Notes: generated by a model from the sequence alone, not told the origin. A stretch of 33,179 nucleotides of DNA from a bacterium (GCA_004298665.1 SCQY01000253.1:1-33179); one strand, 5' to 3'. Positions 14,547 through 22,953 are shown, counted from the first letter of the stretch. Translations and numbers: made by a program.

Positions 14547-14673
14547 AGCGCGCGCTAAACAAGCGGTGTGGGCGGCGCGCGCTGGGGTCGAGGCTTGAGA
14601 CCATGGGGTTTCGCCTCCCCATTACCAGCGGGCCGGCATCCCCCAATGCCGGCCCGCTGATTTCAAGGACCCC
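14547..14673. ncRNA. Candidate structured RNA between convergent genes
   Basis: Four helices fit together in this gap. P0 pairs 14547-14555 with 14575-14583 (9 bp). P1 pairs GGGGTC (14584-14589) with GACCCC (14668-14673) and, after a 4-nt bulge, CTTGA (14594-14598) with TCAAG (14663-14667). P1 encloses P2 (ATGGGG 14603-14608 with CCCCAT 14617-14622) and P3 (14 bp, 14626-14659), a three-way junction. On the plus strand a TATACG -10-like box (14536-14541) would place a start at about 14548, where P0 begins. I do not recognise a known RNA class. Strand is uncertain; it could also be the 3' end of the tldE message. Confidence 0.4.
14626..14659. terminator. Strong hairpin between convergent genes
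   Basis: A perfect 14-bp GC-rich stem (14626-14639 with 14646-14659) with loop CCCCCA. It can serve both the HD-GYP-like gene and tldE. Only ATTT follows on the plus strand, so it is not a classic T-run terminator. Confidence 0.55.
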
Positions 14674-14685
14674 GTTCTGCGCTCC

Positions 14686-16017
14686 CTAGAATTCGGTTCC
14701 GCTGGAGAAGTGGAAGCGTTCGATTTTGACGGCGGGGACGACGCATTGGTAGGCGTAGCCCCCCGTGCGCACCAGCTCGCGGGCGGGCTCGCAGGCGCGC
14801 AGCGCGCCGAGAATCGATTGATTGAAGCGCATGTTGCGCACGCCGCCGGAGATGCACCCGTTCTCGATCAGGAACGTGCCGTCGCGCGTCATCCCGGTGA
14901 CGATCGTCTGACGCTGGTCCACGGGACGAATGTACCAGAAGCGTGTGATCAGCAGGCCGCGCTTGGTCTGCGCAATCAGCTCGTCGCGGCTCTTGGTTCC
15001 CGGCTCCAGGATCAGCGTGCGCGGCTGAGGGCCGTAGGCGTTGGGTGCGGGCAAGGCGTGCCCCGTATTCTCGACGTTCAAACGCGCGGCGTAGTACCTG
15101 TCGGTGACCACGTGCCTGCCGACGCCGCGATCGATCAGGGTCACGGGGCGAGTTGGGCTGCCTTCGAAGTCGAAAGGCATACCCAGCACCTCCGGGTGAG
15201 CGTAGTCGTCGCGGATGGTGACGTTCTCTCCAGCGTACGGACGATCCAGGCCGTCGCTGAGGAAACTGGACCCGTCGACGTAAGACTGCGCGCTGAAGTG
15301 CTGCGCCAGATAGCTGAGCAGTTCGCCGAAGGCTGCAGGCTCCACGATCACCGTCCAGTCGCCTACCTCTACGGCACGCGGGTCGCTGCCCGAGCGCGCC
15401 TTCTCCGCAGCGCGTCGCCCTGCGGCACTGCCGTCGAGCGCGCGCTGATCGCGCACGTGCTGCTCGGCGAAGCCGGTGGAGTTGCTTGCGTTGGCCTTGA
15501 CGTTGATCCCCGCGTCGGTGGCGTCGTAAGAGGCCAGCAGTCCCGCGCTGGTGGCCAGCGTGACGCCGCTCGAGGCGGTGGTCACAAAGCCCGCACCCCA
15601 CTGGCCGTGGGCCTCCATGCGCGCGAAGATCGCTTCGGCTACGTCGGCGCGGCGCTGTGCGCTTGCCTGTGCCGTGGCGGAGACGAAGGCCCCCGTTGGC
15701 GCGGTGAAGGTCCCTGCGCTCGCGAGCGGGGCCATCTCGGCATCCTCCGGAGAGAGGCGCGCGATCTCGAGGGCGCGCTCCGCGGTACGGCGTAGTCCGG
15801 GCGCATCGAGCGCGTCGCACGAGGCCACGCCCTGATGCTTGCCCTCGACGGCGCGAATGCGCACGGTGAGGTTCTGCTGTGCTACGTTCTGGTGAATGGA
15901 GTTATGGGTGAAGCGCGTCAACGCCGAGTCTTCGTCGAAGATGCAGACTTCCGTAGCAGGAGCGGGCGAGAGATCCAAGACCCGGCGCGCCAGCGCCTCG
16001 CGTTCACGAGCCTGCAT
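14686..16017 (-). CDS. tldE: TldE/PmbA-like subunit of a TldD-type protease
   Basis: A 443-residue member of the TldD/PmbA family, the non-catalytic partner that forms a heteromeric protease with TldD. Typical segments are NLTVRIRAVEGKHQGVASCD (50-70), VVTDRYYAARLN and the C-terminal DGTFLIENGCISGGVRNMRFNQSIL. It lacks the HExxxH motif found in the upstream partner. It begins with an ATG at 16017 that overlaps the tldD 3' end by 14 nt, so the two are coupled. In known systems TldD/E trims unfolded peptides and the leader peptides of some modified peptides (microcin B17). No precursor peptide gene was seen nearby. Confidence 0.9.
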   Translation of the reverse strand: MQAREREALARRVLDLSPAPATEVCIFDEDSALTRFTHNSIHQNVAQQNLTVRIRAVEGKHQGVASCDALDAPGLRRTAERALEIARLSPEDAEMAPLASAGTFTAPTGAFVSATAQASAQRRADVAEAIFARMEAHGQWGAGFVTTASSGVTLATSAGLLASYDATDAGINVKANASNSTGFAEQHVRDQRALDGSAAGRRAAEKARSGSDPRAVEVGDWTVIVEPAAFGELLSYLAQHFSAQSYVDGSSFLSDGLDRPYAGENVTIRDDYAHPEVLGMPFDFEGSPTRPVTLIDRGVGRHVVTDRYYAARLNVENTGHALPAPNAYGPQPRTLILEPGTKSRDELIAQTKRGLLITRFWYIRPVDQRQTIVTGMTRDGTFLIENGCISGGVRNMRFNQSILGALRACEPARELVRTGGYAYQCVVPAVKIERFHFSSGTEF

Positions 16018-17458
16018 AGCCTACTCCCACCGCGATGTTACGGAAGCGCGCCGGCGCGGCGCACTGCGAAGTGCGCCCCGTCTGCATCGGCTCGCCCTTC
16101 CCGCAATTTGGGGTCCCCCAGACTTCCCACGAGTTGGCGTCTGCCACGGCATCGCAGGAGTTCCAGAAGTGCGGCGTCATGCCGCCGTACGTCGGGTTCT
16201 TCACCATGCGCGTGCGCTTGCCGTCGACGATCTCCCAGCCGATCTGACAGCCGAACTGAAAGTTGAGACGCCGGTCGTCGATCGACCACGAGCGGTTCGA
16301 CTCCATGTAGATGCCGTGCTTGATTCCATCGAAGAGCTGATCGAACGGCGTCTCGCCCGGGAGCAGGTTCAAATTACACATACGGATCATCGGCACGTGC
16401 ATCCAGGATTCGGCACGCACGCAGGCGTTGGTCGTGCGGCCGATGCGCCGCGCCGTATCGCGCGACATCAAGTAGCCGCGCAGGACTCCTTCGCGAATGA
16501 TATCGGAGCGTACGCTCTTAGCGCCTTCGTCGTCGTAGCCGCAGGTGGCGAAACCCAGCGGGAGCGTGTTGTCGACCACGATGGTAACCAGCGGTGAGCC
16601 GTATCGCAGGCGATCCAGTTGATCGATCTCGAGGAACGACGTGCCGGAGAAATTCGCCTCCCAGCCCATCACGCGATCGAGCTCCGCGGGGTGGCCGCAG
16701 GACTCGTGGATCTGCAGCGAGACTTGCGAGCCGCCGAGCACCACGTCCATCGTTCCAGGGGGACACTGCGGCGCGGAGAGCAGGGCCACCGCCTCTTCTC
16801 CGATGCGCTGCGCATTCTCACGCAGTGCGGCCTTGCGGATGATCTCGTAGCCGCCGCCTTGGTAGAGGCCGTTGTCGCCGGGCCAGGTGCGGTCTTGCGC
16901 ATCGCCGCCGTCGACGGCCAACGCTTCGATGCCGCTTCCGCTCTGCGCGGTCTCCTGCGCGATGCGGCTGCCGATGCTGGAGTAGAACTCGGACTCTTTG
17001 CGCCAGAGGTCCATCCAGGCACGCCCCACGCGTACCTGCGGAGCGACGTGGAGCAGGCGCTCGGCGTCGAGCAAGAGCTCGACGCGCTCGGCAAGCGGAA
17101 CGCTCTGAGGGTCCTCTTCCACCGGGGTGGCGTAGCGATCGACGTAGACGTCAGCAGGCGCCTCGCCAAACCGCTCGCGCGCGATCGCGGCTCCTGCTTT
17201 GGCGATCTCGACGGCGCGCGCCGCCGTCTGATCGATGCCGCGGTCCGAGGTGTCCGGGGAGGCGGCGAAACCCCACGCGCCCTGGTAGAACGCGCGGATC
17301 CCGTAGCCGATGCTCTCGTCGTCCGAGAGCGTGGCGACGCGCCCGTTGCGGACTTCGATGTTCTCGCCGTGATCGCGTTCGAAACGCACATCCGCGTACT
17401 GTGCGCCGCGTGCCGCGGCTGTGTCGAGCGCGCGCTGCGCCGCCGGCTCGTACGTCAA
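16004..17458 (-). CDS. tldD: TldD-like zinc metalloprotease subunit
   Basis: A 484-residue catalytic TldD subunit. The zinc motif HExxxH is HESCGH at 251-256, and the conserved C-terminal Cys is in TPNCGKGEP, near 455. The N-terminal region YADVRFERDHGENIEVRNGRV and the segment IREGVLRGYLMSRDTARRIG are also typical. The TTG start at 17458 has GAGGAG 7-9 nt upstream. It is third in a leftward run after the beta-propeller and phosphodiester-glycosidase genes (53-nt gap) and overlaps tldE. With TldE it forms a protease that degrades or trims unstructured peptides in the cytoplasm. Confidence 0.92.
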   Translation of the reverse strand: MTYEPAAQRALDTAAARGAQYADVRFERDHGENIEVRNGRVATLSDDESIGYGIRAFYQGAWGFAASPDTSDRGIDQTAARAVEIAKAGAAIARERFGEAPADVYVDRYATPVEEDPQSVPLAERVELLLDAERLLHVAPQVRVGRAWMDLWRKESEFYSSIGSRIAQETAQSGSGIEALAVDGGDAQDRTWPGDNGLYQGGGYEIIRKAALRENAQRIGEEAVALLSAPQCPPGTMDVVLGGSQVSLQIHESCGHPAELDRVMGWEANFSGTSFLEIDQLDRLRYGSPLVTIVVDNTLPLGFATCGYDDEGAKSVRSDIIREGVLRGYLMSRDTARRIGRTTNACVRAESWMHVPMIRMCNLNLLPGETPFDQLFDGIKHGIYMESNRSWSIDDRRLNFQFGCQIGWEIVDGKRTRMVKNPTYGGMTPHFWNSCDAVADANSWEVWGTPNCGKGEPMQTGRTSQCAAPARFRNIAVGVGYAGS

Positions 17459-17511
17459 ACTCCAGCCTCCTCGCTGATTCGTCGCAAGGGATGAACCGCG
17501 CGACCGCTTCG

Positions 17512-19344
17512 CTAGCGCGTTGGAGGCGGCCTGGCGACGACCGACGGGGGGGTCGTCGTGCCGGGATAGGTGAGCGCGGGATCGCGCAGGCGCAGCGTGC
17601 CGAAGGCGGCGTCTTCGCGAACGACGAGATAGACGTCTTCGATGGTAAAAGGCGCGGGGGCATCGGTTGGAAGCGTGGTCTGGACGCGCCGCCAGCCGCG
17701 CCAGTCGACCCGCGGTGCCAGCGTCAGCGCGTAGTGCCGCCCGCGGGCGTCAGCCACGCGCAGGCGCAGCCATTCGCCGCCGCCGTCGCCTTCAACGTCG
17801 AGCGAGAACGTGAGAGGGTGGCCTCCAAGAGCGATCGCCGTCCGCGCGTATGCCGCGCGTTCCCCATGCGTGAAGTCATAGCGTAAGGCTAGGCAGCCGC
17901 ACGCGCCATCCGGCGTGAGAGCGCCTGGCCCCGCGGGATAACTAGCGAAGCTGAACCACGCGGCCTGCCATGGCAGCGCGACCCGATGCTCGCCCGTCCC
18001 CAGTTCCAGCCGCGCCTGCGCTCCGCCGGCTTGGGCCGTCACGACCGCGTTGGCCGGTATCATGGGAGCCGTGTAGACGCTGCCATCCAGGCTGCCGCCC
18101 CCGCTGAGGCTCCAGCGCACGGCACCGTCTACCTCGACGGGCCGGCCGCTCTCGTCGTAGCCAGTCGCCTGAAGAGGCACCGCCGCGCCGGGAGAGGGGT
18201 TGGCCGTAGGAGCTACGATCTCCAGACGCTGGAGTTGGCGTACCACGTCGATCGGCGTTTCGGCGTGCAGGTCTCCCGAAGCGATCTCCAACCGGCCGGT
18301 GCCTGCAGCTAAGGGCGAGATCAGCAGAGTCGTTCCGTCGGGGGCTCCCAGTTCCGGCGGCGCAGCGCTCAGCCGAGGCGGCGCCGGCAGTGCTGCCGGG
18401 TGGTCTCCTTCGTCGACGGCCGTTATATGCAGCGGGACACGGACTCCAGGGAGCGCCAGGATGCTTCGCGGGCGCACCACCAAGCGCGCCGCCGGCCCCA
18501 CGGGAGCCGTGCTGAGCACCTCGAGCGCATCGGCCACGGGGCGCTCGCGGTCGTCGGATGGGCGATTGAGCAGTGTGACGTCGGCATCGCCAAGGGGGCG
18601 AGCAACGATCGTGGCGCTGCCGCCGGAGTCCAGACCCATGGCCTCGCGCGCACCCAGAGCCTGGAAGAGCGCCGTGAACTCTCGACGTGCCAGGCCCACC
18701 GAGTAGCCGGGCTGGTGGCCGTCTACCTCCACCAAGAGCAGCGTGGACGGCGGCTCGATTCCCACGCCGGCTACCGGGAAGCGTGCCTCGCCGGCCCCGT
18801 TGTCCGGAGCGGTGGGGTCGTCGAATGGCTGGCCGTCCCGCAGCAGCACAGGGCCGCCGCCGACGGCCTCGACCACCGGTGCGCCGCCGATCGTGACGCT
18901 GGGGAGCGCGCCGGCCAAGGCGGGCTCGAGCACCGGTGTGCCGATCACCGCGGCGCCTGCGGGGAGGATGCCGAGCGCGGGGCGTCCGTAACCCGGCTGG
19001 TGGAGGAGCACGCCGTCCCGCACGAGCACGTTGGTCGGCGCGTTGCTTTGGTCGATGTCGAAGAAGTCGCCGTCGATGGCGGCCACGGCGCCGGTGCGCG
19101 ACGCCATCGAACGTACCGTCTCCGCCTGCGAGCCGGCGAGTCCTTGGGAGACCGCAGTGCGCACGTGGACCGTGGGATCGGAGAGGTCGGCAACGACGAT
19201 GTGGATCACCAGCGGCCCCGCGCTCGTACGAAGGTCGTACTCGGCGCGCACCACGCCGGGAGCGATGTCCTCGTTGCGGTATCGCTGCGTTTGCACGGCG
19301 GGAAACGGGGGCGGCGGCGCGAGCGTGGCGGGCAAGGCGAGCAT
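17512..19344 (-). CDS. Phosphodiester glycosidase (NAGPA)-family protein with Ig-like and C-terminal beta domains
   Basis: A 610-residue protein probably acting outside the cytoplasm. About 40-290 is the NAGPA domain: AIDGDFFD (89-96), GGGPVLLRDG (162-171), VEVDGHQPGYS (205-215) and LDSGGS (238-243) match the family's NGGFF, G.GP.L, VDG...S and LDGGGS motifs. Relatives remove GlcNAc from phosphodiester-linked glycans or act in exopolysaccharide pathways. About 300-480 is Ig-like (NPSPGAAVPLQATGYDESGR), and 480-605 looks like a carbohydrate-binding-type beta sandwich. The ATG overlaps the stop of the beta-propeller gene (TGATG). The N-terminus MLALPATLAP is a poor signal peptide, so the start may be slightly upstream. 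Confidence 0.8.
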   Translation of the reverse strand: MLALPATLAPPPPFPAVQTQRYRNEDIAPGVVRAEYDLRTSAGPLVIHIVVADLSDPTVHVRTAVSQGLAGSQAETVRSMASRTGAVAAIDGDFFDIDQSNAPTNVLVRDGVLLHQPGYGRPALGILPAGAAVIGTPVLEPALAGALPSVTIGGAPVVEAVGGGPVLLRDGQPFDDPTAPDNGAGEARFPVAGVGIEPPSTLLLVEVDGHQPGYSVGLARREFTALFQALGAREAMGLDSGGSATIVARPLGDADVTLLNRPSDDRERPVADALEVLSTAPVGPAARLVVRPRSILALPGVRVPLHITAVDEGDHPAALPAPPRLSAAPPELGAPDGTTLLISPLAAGTGRLEIASGDLHAETPIDVVRQLQRLEIVAPTANPSPGAAVPLQATGYDESGRPVEVDGAVRWSLSGGGSLDGSVYTAPMIPANAVVTAQAGGAQARLELGTGEHRVALPWQAAWFSFASYPAGPGALTPDGACGCLALRYDFTHGERAAYARTAIALGGHPLTFSLDVEGDGGGEWLRLRVADARGRHYALTLAPRVDWRGWRRVQTTLPTDAPAPFTIEDVYLVVREDAAFGTLRLRDPALTYPGTTTPPSVVARPPPTR

Positions 19345-20555
19345 CACGGCAGGACCACGCGCAACGGATAGGACGACGTCGTCATGCGCGTCTCCTCGCG
19401 CAGCGTGCGCAGATCGTAGACCACGACGCGATCTTCGCGCGGACAGGGTATGAAGAGACGCTGTGCGTCGAGATCGACGCTTGGAAGCCACGGCAGCCCA
19501 CATGGGTGCAACGCGGGGCGTACGGTGCGGAGTTCCTCGTCCAGTACCAGGACCGGCCCCAGCTCCTCCGTCACGAAGACGCGTTGCCGTGCGGGGTCGA
19601 CGGCTACGCCGAGCGCGAGTTCAGCATCGTGGCGCACGCGTCGTACGCGCCAGCGGCGCAGATCTATGACCGCTGTGCCGCCCGCCGTCGACGGGCGTCT
19701 GCCGGCCACGGCGTTGAGTGCGACGAACGCCAAGCCGCGTGCAGCGTCGACGGCGACGCCGAATGGCCGATCGCCAACGAATAGCGTGCGCACCCTTCGC
19801 TCGGCGAGTGGATCTACCTCGCTCAGCGAGCCGCCGTTGACGGCGGTCACCAGCACGGTGCCGGCGGCGTCGCCCGTCAGCGCGAGGCCCTCTGGGGTCT
19901 CGCCGACGGGCAGCCTGCGCTGAGGTGCGGTGAGGTCGTCGGCGACGATGGTCACCTCGCCGCTGCCGGAGGCTGCGTCGCGGTTCGCCTGTACGAATGC
20001 GTGCGCGGGCCGGTCGTCGAGAAGCGCGGAGGTATCGGCGCCCAGCTCCAGCGGCAAGATGCCTGCGCCGGGCACGTAGCGCGTCGCGTGCGTGCCGCTC
20101 GACGGCGCCCAAATCAAGGCGCCGCCGGAGTAAGCTGCATCCGCCGGTGAGCCCTCCGTGACGAAGGTTCCCAGCGGCGCAAGCGAAGTGCGATCGTAGA
20201 GCGTGATTCCGCAGTCGGCGTCGACGGAGGCCAGCGTGTTGGCCAATGCCGGCGCGGGGAGCAGGCTCACGCGGCGCGCTCCCGCGACACCGTTGCGCTC
20301 CGCGATCACCAGCGTCTCGGCGGGCGCCTCGAGGTGCGCGGGGGTGGCCAAGCGCGCCCCTTCGATGCTTCCAGGGCCGAGCAGCGTCGCGGTGGCGCCG
20401 CGCGGCAGATGCAGCGGCACGCTGCTGCCGGCGAAGATCCGCTGGGCACAGAGATGCGGCTGGGGATGGAGCGGCCCCGCGTGGGGAAGGAAGACGCCAC
20501 CCGCATCGAGTGCGATCCAGAGCGTCGCGAGGAGCATGCTGCCGATTTCAGTCAC
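19344..20555 (-). CDS. YncE-like beta-propeller protein
   Basis: A 403-residue predicted exported protein made of blade-like repeats. Segments such as TPEGLALTGDAAGTVLVTAVNGGSLSEVD, RPFGVAVDAARGLAFVALN and LGVAVDPARQRVFVTEELGPVLVLD follow the YVTN/YncE pattern (roughly every 42-45 residues from about 105). The N-terminus (MLLATLWIALDAGGVFLPHA) is signal-like. The GTG at 20555 is used; ATG at 20537 is a shorter option, and GAGGAG at 20571-20576 is rather far from either. It leads the leftward run and is coupled to the NAGPA-family gene by TGATG, which suggests both act on the cell surface. Partner or ligand unknown. Confidence 0.75.
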   Translation of the reverse strand: MTEIGSMLLATLWIALDAGGVFLPHAGPLHPQPHLCAQRIFAGSSVPLHLPRGATATLLGPGSIEGARLATPAHLEAPAETLVIAERNGVAGARRVSLLPAPALANTLASVDADCGITLYDRTSLAPLGTFVTEGSPADAAYSGGALIWAPSSGTHATRYVPGAGILPLELGADTSALLDDRPAHAFVQANRDAASGSGEVTIVADDLTAPQRRLPVGETPEGLALTGDAAGTVLVTAVNGGSLSEVDPLAERRVRTLFVGDRPFGVAVDAARGLAFVALNAVAGRRPSTAGGTAVIDLRRWRVRRVRHDAELALGVAVDPARQRVFVTEELGPVLVLDEELRTVRPALHPCGLPWLPSVDLDAQRLFIPCPREDRVVVYDLRTLREETRMTTSSYPLRVVLP

Positions 20556-20643
20556 AATGGTGCGATCTCACTCCTCGGCGATCCGGAATGTGATACGGTG
20601 ACGAGAAGTATGATCGCCTTGGAGAAGGCCGATACCTGTTGCT

Positions 20644-20672
20644 TTGCCAATGTTTCGCTGACAGGTTGTGAT
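20644..20672 (+). promoter_or_regulatory. Possible sigma70-like promoter for the Pro-rich secreted protein
   Basis: TTGCCA (20644-20649) and TGTGAT (20667-20672) are 17 nt apart. Transcription would start near 20679, about 12 nt before the GTG. The -10 match is only fair. Confidence 0.35.
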
Positions 20673-20690
20673 AGAAGAGGGTAGTCGACG

Positions 20691-21299
20691 GTGAGACGAT
20701 TCGTCATAGTGGTCGTGGCTTTGGCTTGTGCATCGGCGGCGCTTGCCACTCCGACGAAGCATGCCGCCCAGCAAGCGGACGCACCACGCCTAGCCCCCGC
20801 CGACGAGTACTTCGGGAAAATGAAGATGTCGCCCATCGGTATCGGTAACGAGATCCACGACATCGGTCTGCGCTTGAAGTACGATCCCGCCAACTATGCG
20901 CGCTTCGTCGGCCGCGCGCGGCTGACCGAGGACGCGCTGCTGGATTGGCGCGCGCGCTATCCCTCCGACACGTGGCTAGCCAAGAATGCGTATATGATGG
21001 CGCGCGTGGACGCAATGTTCTACGACCATGAATCACACGCGCATGCTTGGAGTCTCATGACGTGGGTCGCGCGGCGCTTCCCGAGGACGTCGTTTGGTGC
21101 CAACGCCAAGGGCGAGGTACGCCACGGCCACATCGTTCCGCTCTACGTGATGCCGCCCGCGCCGACGCCGACACCCGTGCCGACACCATCGCCGACACCG
21201 ACACCCGTGCCGACGCCATCGCCGACACCCATGCCGACGCCATCGCCGACGCCCGTGCCGACGCCATCGCCGACGCCGACGCCGACGCCGGAACCGTAA
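20691..21299 (+). CDS. Secreted protein with Pro/Thr/Ser repeat tail
   Basis: A 202-residue protein not matched to a named family. Residues 1-20 are a signal peptide (VIVVVALACASAALA). Residues 35-145 are a compact helical region with conserved-looking Trp, His and Tyr residues (LLDWRARYPSDTWLAKNAYMMA, YDHESHAHAWSLMTWVARRFP) reminiscent of tetratricopeptide-style helix pairs. Residues 155-202 are almost only Pro, Thr and Ser with occasional Val, Met and Ala, a likely extended spacer or wall-spanning tail. The GTG start has AGAGG about 10 nt upstream. It faces the stalk-domain gene, which has a similar Pro-rich linker. Confidence 0.75.
   Translation: MRRFVIVVVALACASAALATPTKHAAQQADAPRLAPADEYFGKMKMSPIGIGNEIHDIGLRLKYDPANYARFVGRARLTEDALLDWRARYPSDTWLAKNAYMMARVDAMFYDHESHAHAWSLMTWVARRFPRTSFGANAKGEVRHGHIVPLYVMPPAPTPTPVPTPSPTPTPVPTPSPTPMPTPSPTPVPTPSPTPTPTPEP
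21153..21296 (+). repeat. In-frame repeats coding PTPSPTP units
   Basis: About six imperfect copies of a 24-bp unit (CCGACGCCATCGCCGACACC plus CCGTG) encode PTPSPTPV or PTPSPTPM. Such repeats change length easily by slippage without breaking the frame. Confidence 0.8.
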
Positions 21300-21304
21300 A
21301 TGCA

Positions 21305-21334
21305 GAGGGCCTGGGAGCGTGCTCCCAGGCCCTC
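21305..21334. terminator. Strong hairpin shared by convergent genes
   Basis: A perfect 13-bp stem (21305-21317 with 21322-21334) with loop CGTG, 5 nt after the stop of the Pro-rich gene and 25 nt from the stop of the stalk-domain gene. No long T-run on either side. Likely a bidirectional terminator or RNA end stabiliser. Confidence 0.65.
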
Positions 21335-21359
21335 GATCGATTCAGGCGCGCTTGATGCG

Positions 21360-22772
21360 CTAGAATCTCACGCCCAGGCCGACATATGCACCGTTGTGCG
21401 AGAAGTCGCCGGGGGCGTTGGTCTTGTTGGTTCCCCGATCACCCAGGAATCCGAAGTCCAGGAAGACCGGGCTGCTGCCGAAGTTGTAGGTACCACCGAT
21501 CTGGTAGGTAACGATATGGTACCCCAGCGTCAGCGAGCTGCCCGCATTGGGATCGGGGCACGCCGGCGTTCCGGGAGTTGCCCCCGCGGGGCAGCCCGGT
21601 ACCGTGAAGTTGCCCTTCACGTTGGGGTAGTAGTACACGCTGCCGTACACGGAGAACGGCTGGTTCAAGTCGGGCAGCTTCTCGGCACCGAAGCCGAACC
21701 CGTCCTGGCGCGGATACCCGTAGTTGGTCGTACGGTTCATCCAGGCGACGCCCACATAGATACGTGGGTCGGCGACCTTCAAACCGAGGCGTCCCTCGAC
21801 GTCGTAATCACGCGCTGTGAATGCCGGGACGAACGTCTGGCCGTAACCACCGATCACGGTCACGCAGCCCTGCTCACCCGGGCTGGGGCAGAGCACGGGC
21901 GTGGCGCTGTTCTGATGGTGGTCATAGGCGTACTGACGGAAATCGCCTTCCACCATCCACGGCAGCCCGAAGGCCGGGAACTCGACGGCGCCGCGAACGG
22001 CGTATGAGCCCTTGCTGTCGCTGTTGCCGGGTGAGAACTCGTTGTAGGTCTTCCCGCCGAAGATGTAGTCAGCGGCGACGAAGTGCTCGAACGGGCTGAC
22101 TGCCGCTGGGGCGGGAGTCGGCGTGGGAGCGATCGTCGGTTGAGGCGTTGGCGGCGGCGGTGGCGCAGGAGCCTCCGTCGGGGCCTCGGTCGGCGCCGGC
22201 GTCGGTACCACGGGGGCATAGCGCACGACGACGAGATGGCGACTCTGTTCCCATTGTACGTAGGCGCCCATGCCCTCGGAGATCACGCGGATCGGTACGA
22301 GGATCTGGCCTTGGTACTCCATGGGAGGGACGTCCAGCGGGCGCGGTTCCCCGTTGATAACGACCTCCGGCTTGCCGAGCGTCACCTTGACTTCCGCGCC
22401 GGGTTTGCTGACGGTGACCGTCTTGGTGTTGGCGTTGTACGAAACCGTAGCTCCCATCTGCTCGAACATCGAGCGCAGGGGAACGAGGATCGTATGGCCC
22501 TTCACCAGTGCTGAAAGCACGCGGCCATGCTTCAAGACGTCCGGCTTGCTGTAGACGTGGTGGTCGTTATAGAGAATGGGAATTGCCCCGGTGGGGGGGC
22601 TGCCGAATTCCATGGGCGGCGTATTCGTCATGGTGCTCGTGCCTTGCGCGACCAACGAGCGTCCCTGCGTTTCCTGCGTTGGTGTGCTCTGCACTGATGC
22701 TGCAGACGCTGCCGCCGATCCCAGCCCGCTTACCAGAAGCGCCGCGAGGATCGTTGTTATGAGACGTATCAC
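21360..22772 (-). CDS. Stalk-domain protein fused to a C-terminal beta-barrel-like domain
   Basis: A 470-residue exported protein. Residues 1-25 are a signal peptide. About 60-190 is a copper-amine-oxidase-N-like stalk domain: KGHTILVPLRSMFEQMGATVSYNANTKTVTV and QGQILVPIRVISEGMGAYVQWEQSRHLVVV. Residues 190-228 are a Pro/Thr/Ala linker. About 228-470 is rich in alternating aromatic strands (FEHFVAADYIFGG, DYDVEGRLGLKV, YHIVTYQIGGTYNFG) and ends NGAYVGLGVRF with a terminal Phe, as in outer-membrane beta-barrels. The GTG start has GGGAGG 7 nt upstream. Probably an outer-membrane protein with a periplasmic stalk domain. A roughly 150-nt folded segment precedes it. Confidence 0.8.
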   Translation of the reverse strand: MIRLITTILAALLVSGLGSAAASAASVQSTPTQETQGRSLVAQGTSTMTNTPPMEFGSPPTGAIPILYNDHHVYSKPDVLKHGRVLSALVKGHTILVPLRSMFEQMGATVSYNANTKTVTVSKPGAEVKVTLGKPEVVINGEPRPLDVPPMEYQGQILVPIRVISEGMGAYVQWEQSRHLVVVRYAPVVPTPAPTEAPTEAPAPPPPPTPQPTIAPTPTPAPAAVSPFEHFVAADYIFGGKTYNEFSPGNSDSKGSYAVRGAVEFPAFGLPWMVEGDFRQYAYDHHQNSATPVLCPSPGEQGCVTVIGGYGQTFVPAFTARDYDVEGRLGLKVADPRIYVGVAWMNRTTNYGYPRQDGFGFGAEKLPDLNQPFSVYGSVYYYPNVKGNFTVPGCPAGATPGTPACPDPNAGSSLTLGYHIVTYQIGGTYNFGSSPVFLDFGFLGDRGTNKTNAPGDFSHNGAYVGLGVRF

Positions 22773-22807
22773 GTAGTAACCTCCCTGACTCCAAATGTGG
22801 GGCGTGT

Positions 22808-22953
22808 GCGATGGCCTTGCTGGTCCATCGCTTCAGACCCGACTACCGCCCGGTCACCGATCGACCTCGGCAACGCGCTGGTGGGTCTGTGGGTCCACTG
22901 AATCGTTCTTCCCTGGGGGCGGTGGGCCTAATCACAGGGGGAAGCTAGTGGAC
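22808..22953 (-). other. Highly folded leader region upstream of the stalk-domain gene
   Basis: Three nested or serial stems lie upstream of the start codon. GCGATGG (22808-22814) pairs with CCATCGC (22825-22831). CAGACCC (22834-22840) pairs with GGGTCTG (22883-22889). GTCCACT (22893-22899) pairs with AGTGGAC (22947-22953), enclosing CTTCCC (22908-22913) with GGGAAG (22939-22944). The last could also act as a terminator for the sensor gene's upstream neighbour or a 5' control element. No known riboswitch consensus was recognised. Confidence 0.4.

Noticed and set aside
14581..14680. tRNA or SRP RNA in the structured gap
   Set aside because: No acceptor stem with anticodon and T-loop pattern, and no SRP-type GGAAGCAGC tetraloop region.
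14710..15795. Long open frame opposite tldE
   Set aside because: Antisense shadow; tldE has clear family motifs over the same bases.
18400..19371. Long open frame opposite the NAGPA-family gene
   Set aside because: Antisense shadow without motifs or start signals.
21153..21296. CRISPR-like or satellite repeat array
   Set aside because: The repeats are in frame inside a secreted protein gene and code for PTPSPTP units; there are no spacers.
22881..22897. Direct repeat GTGGGTCT/GTGGGTCC as an iteron
   Set aside because: Only two short adjacent copies and better explained as parts of stems in the folded leader.
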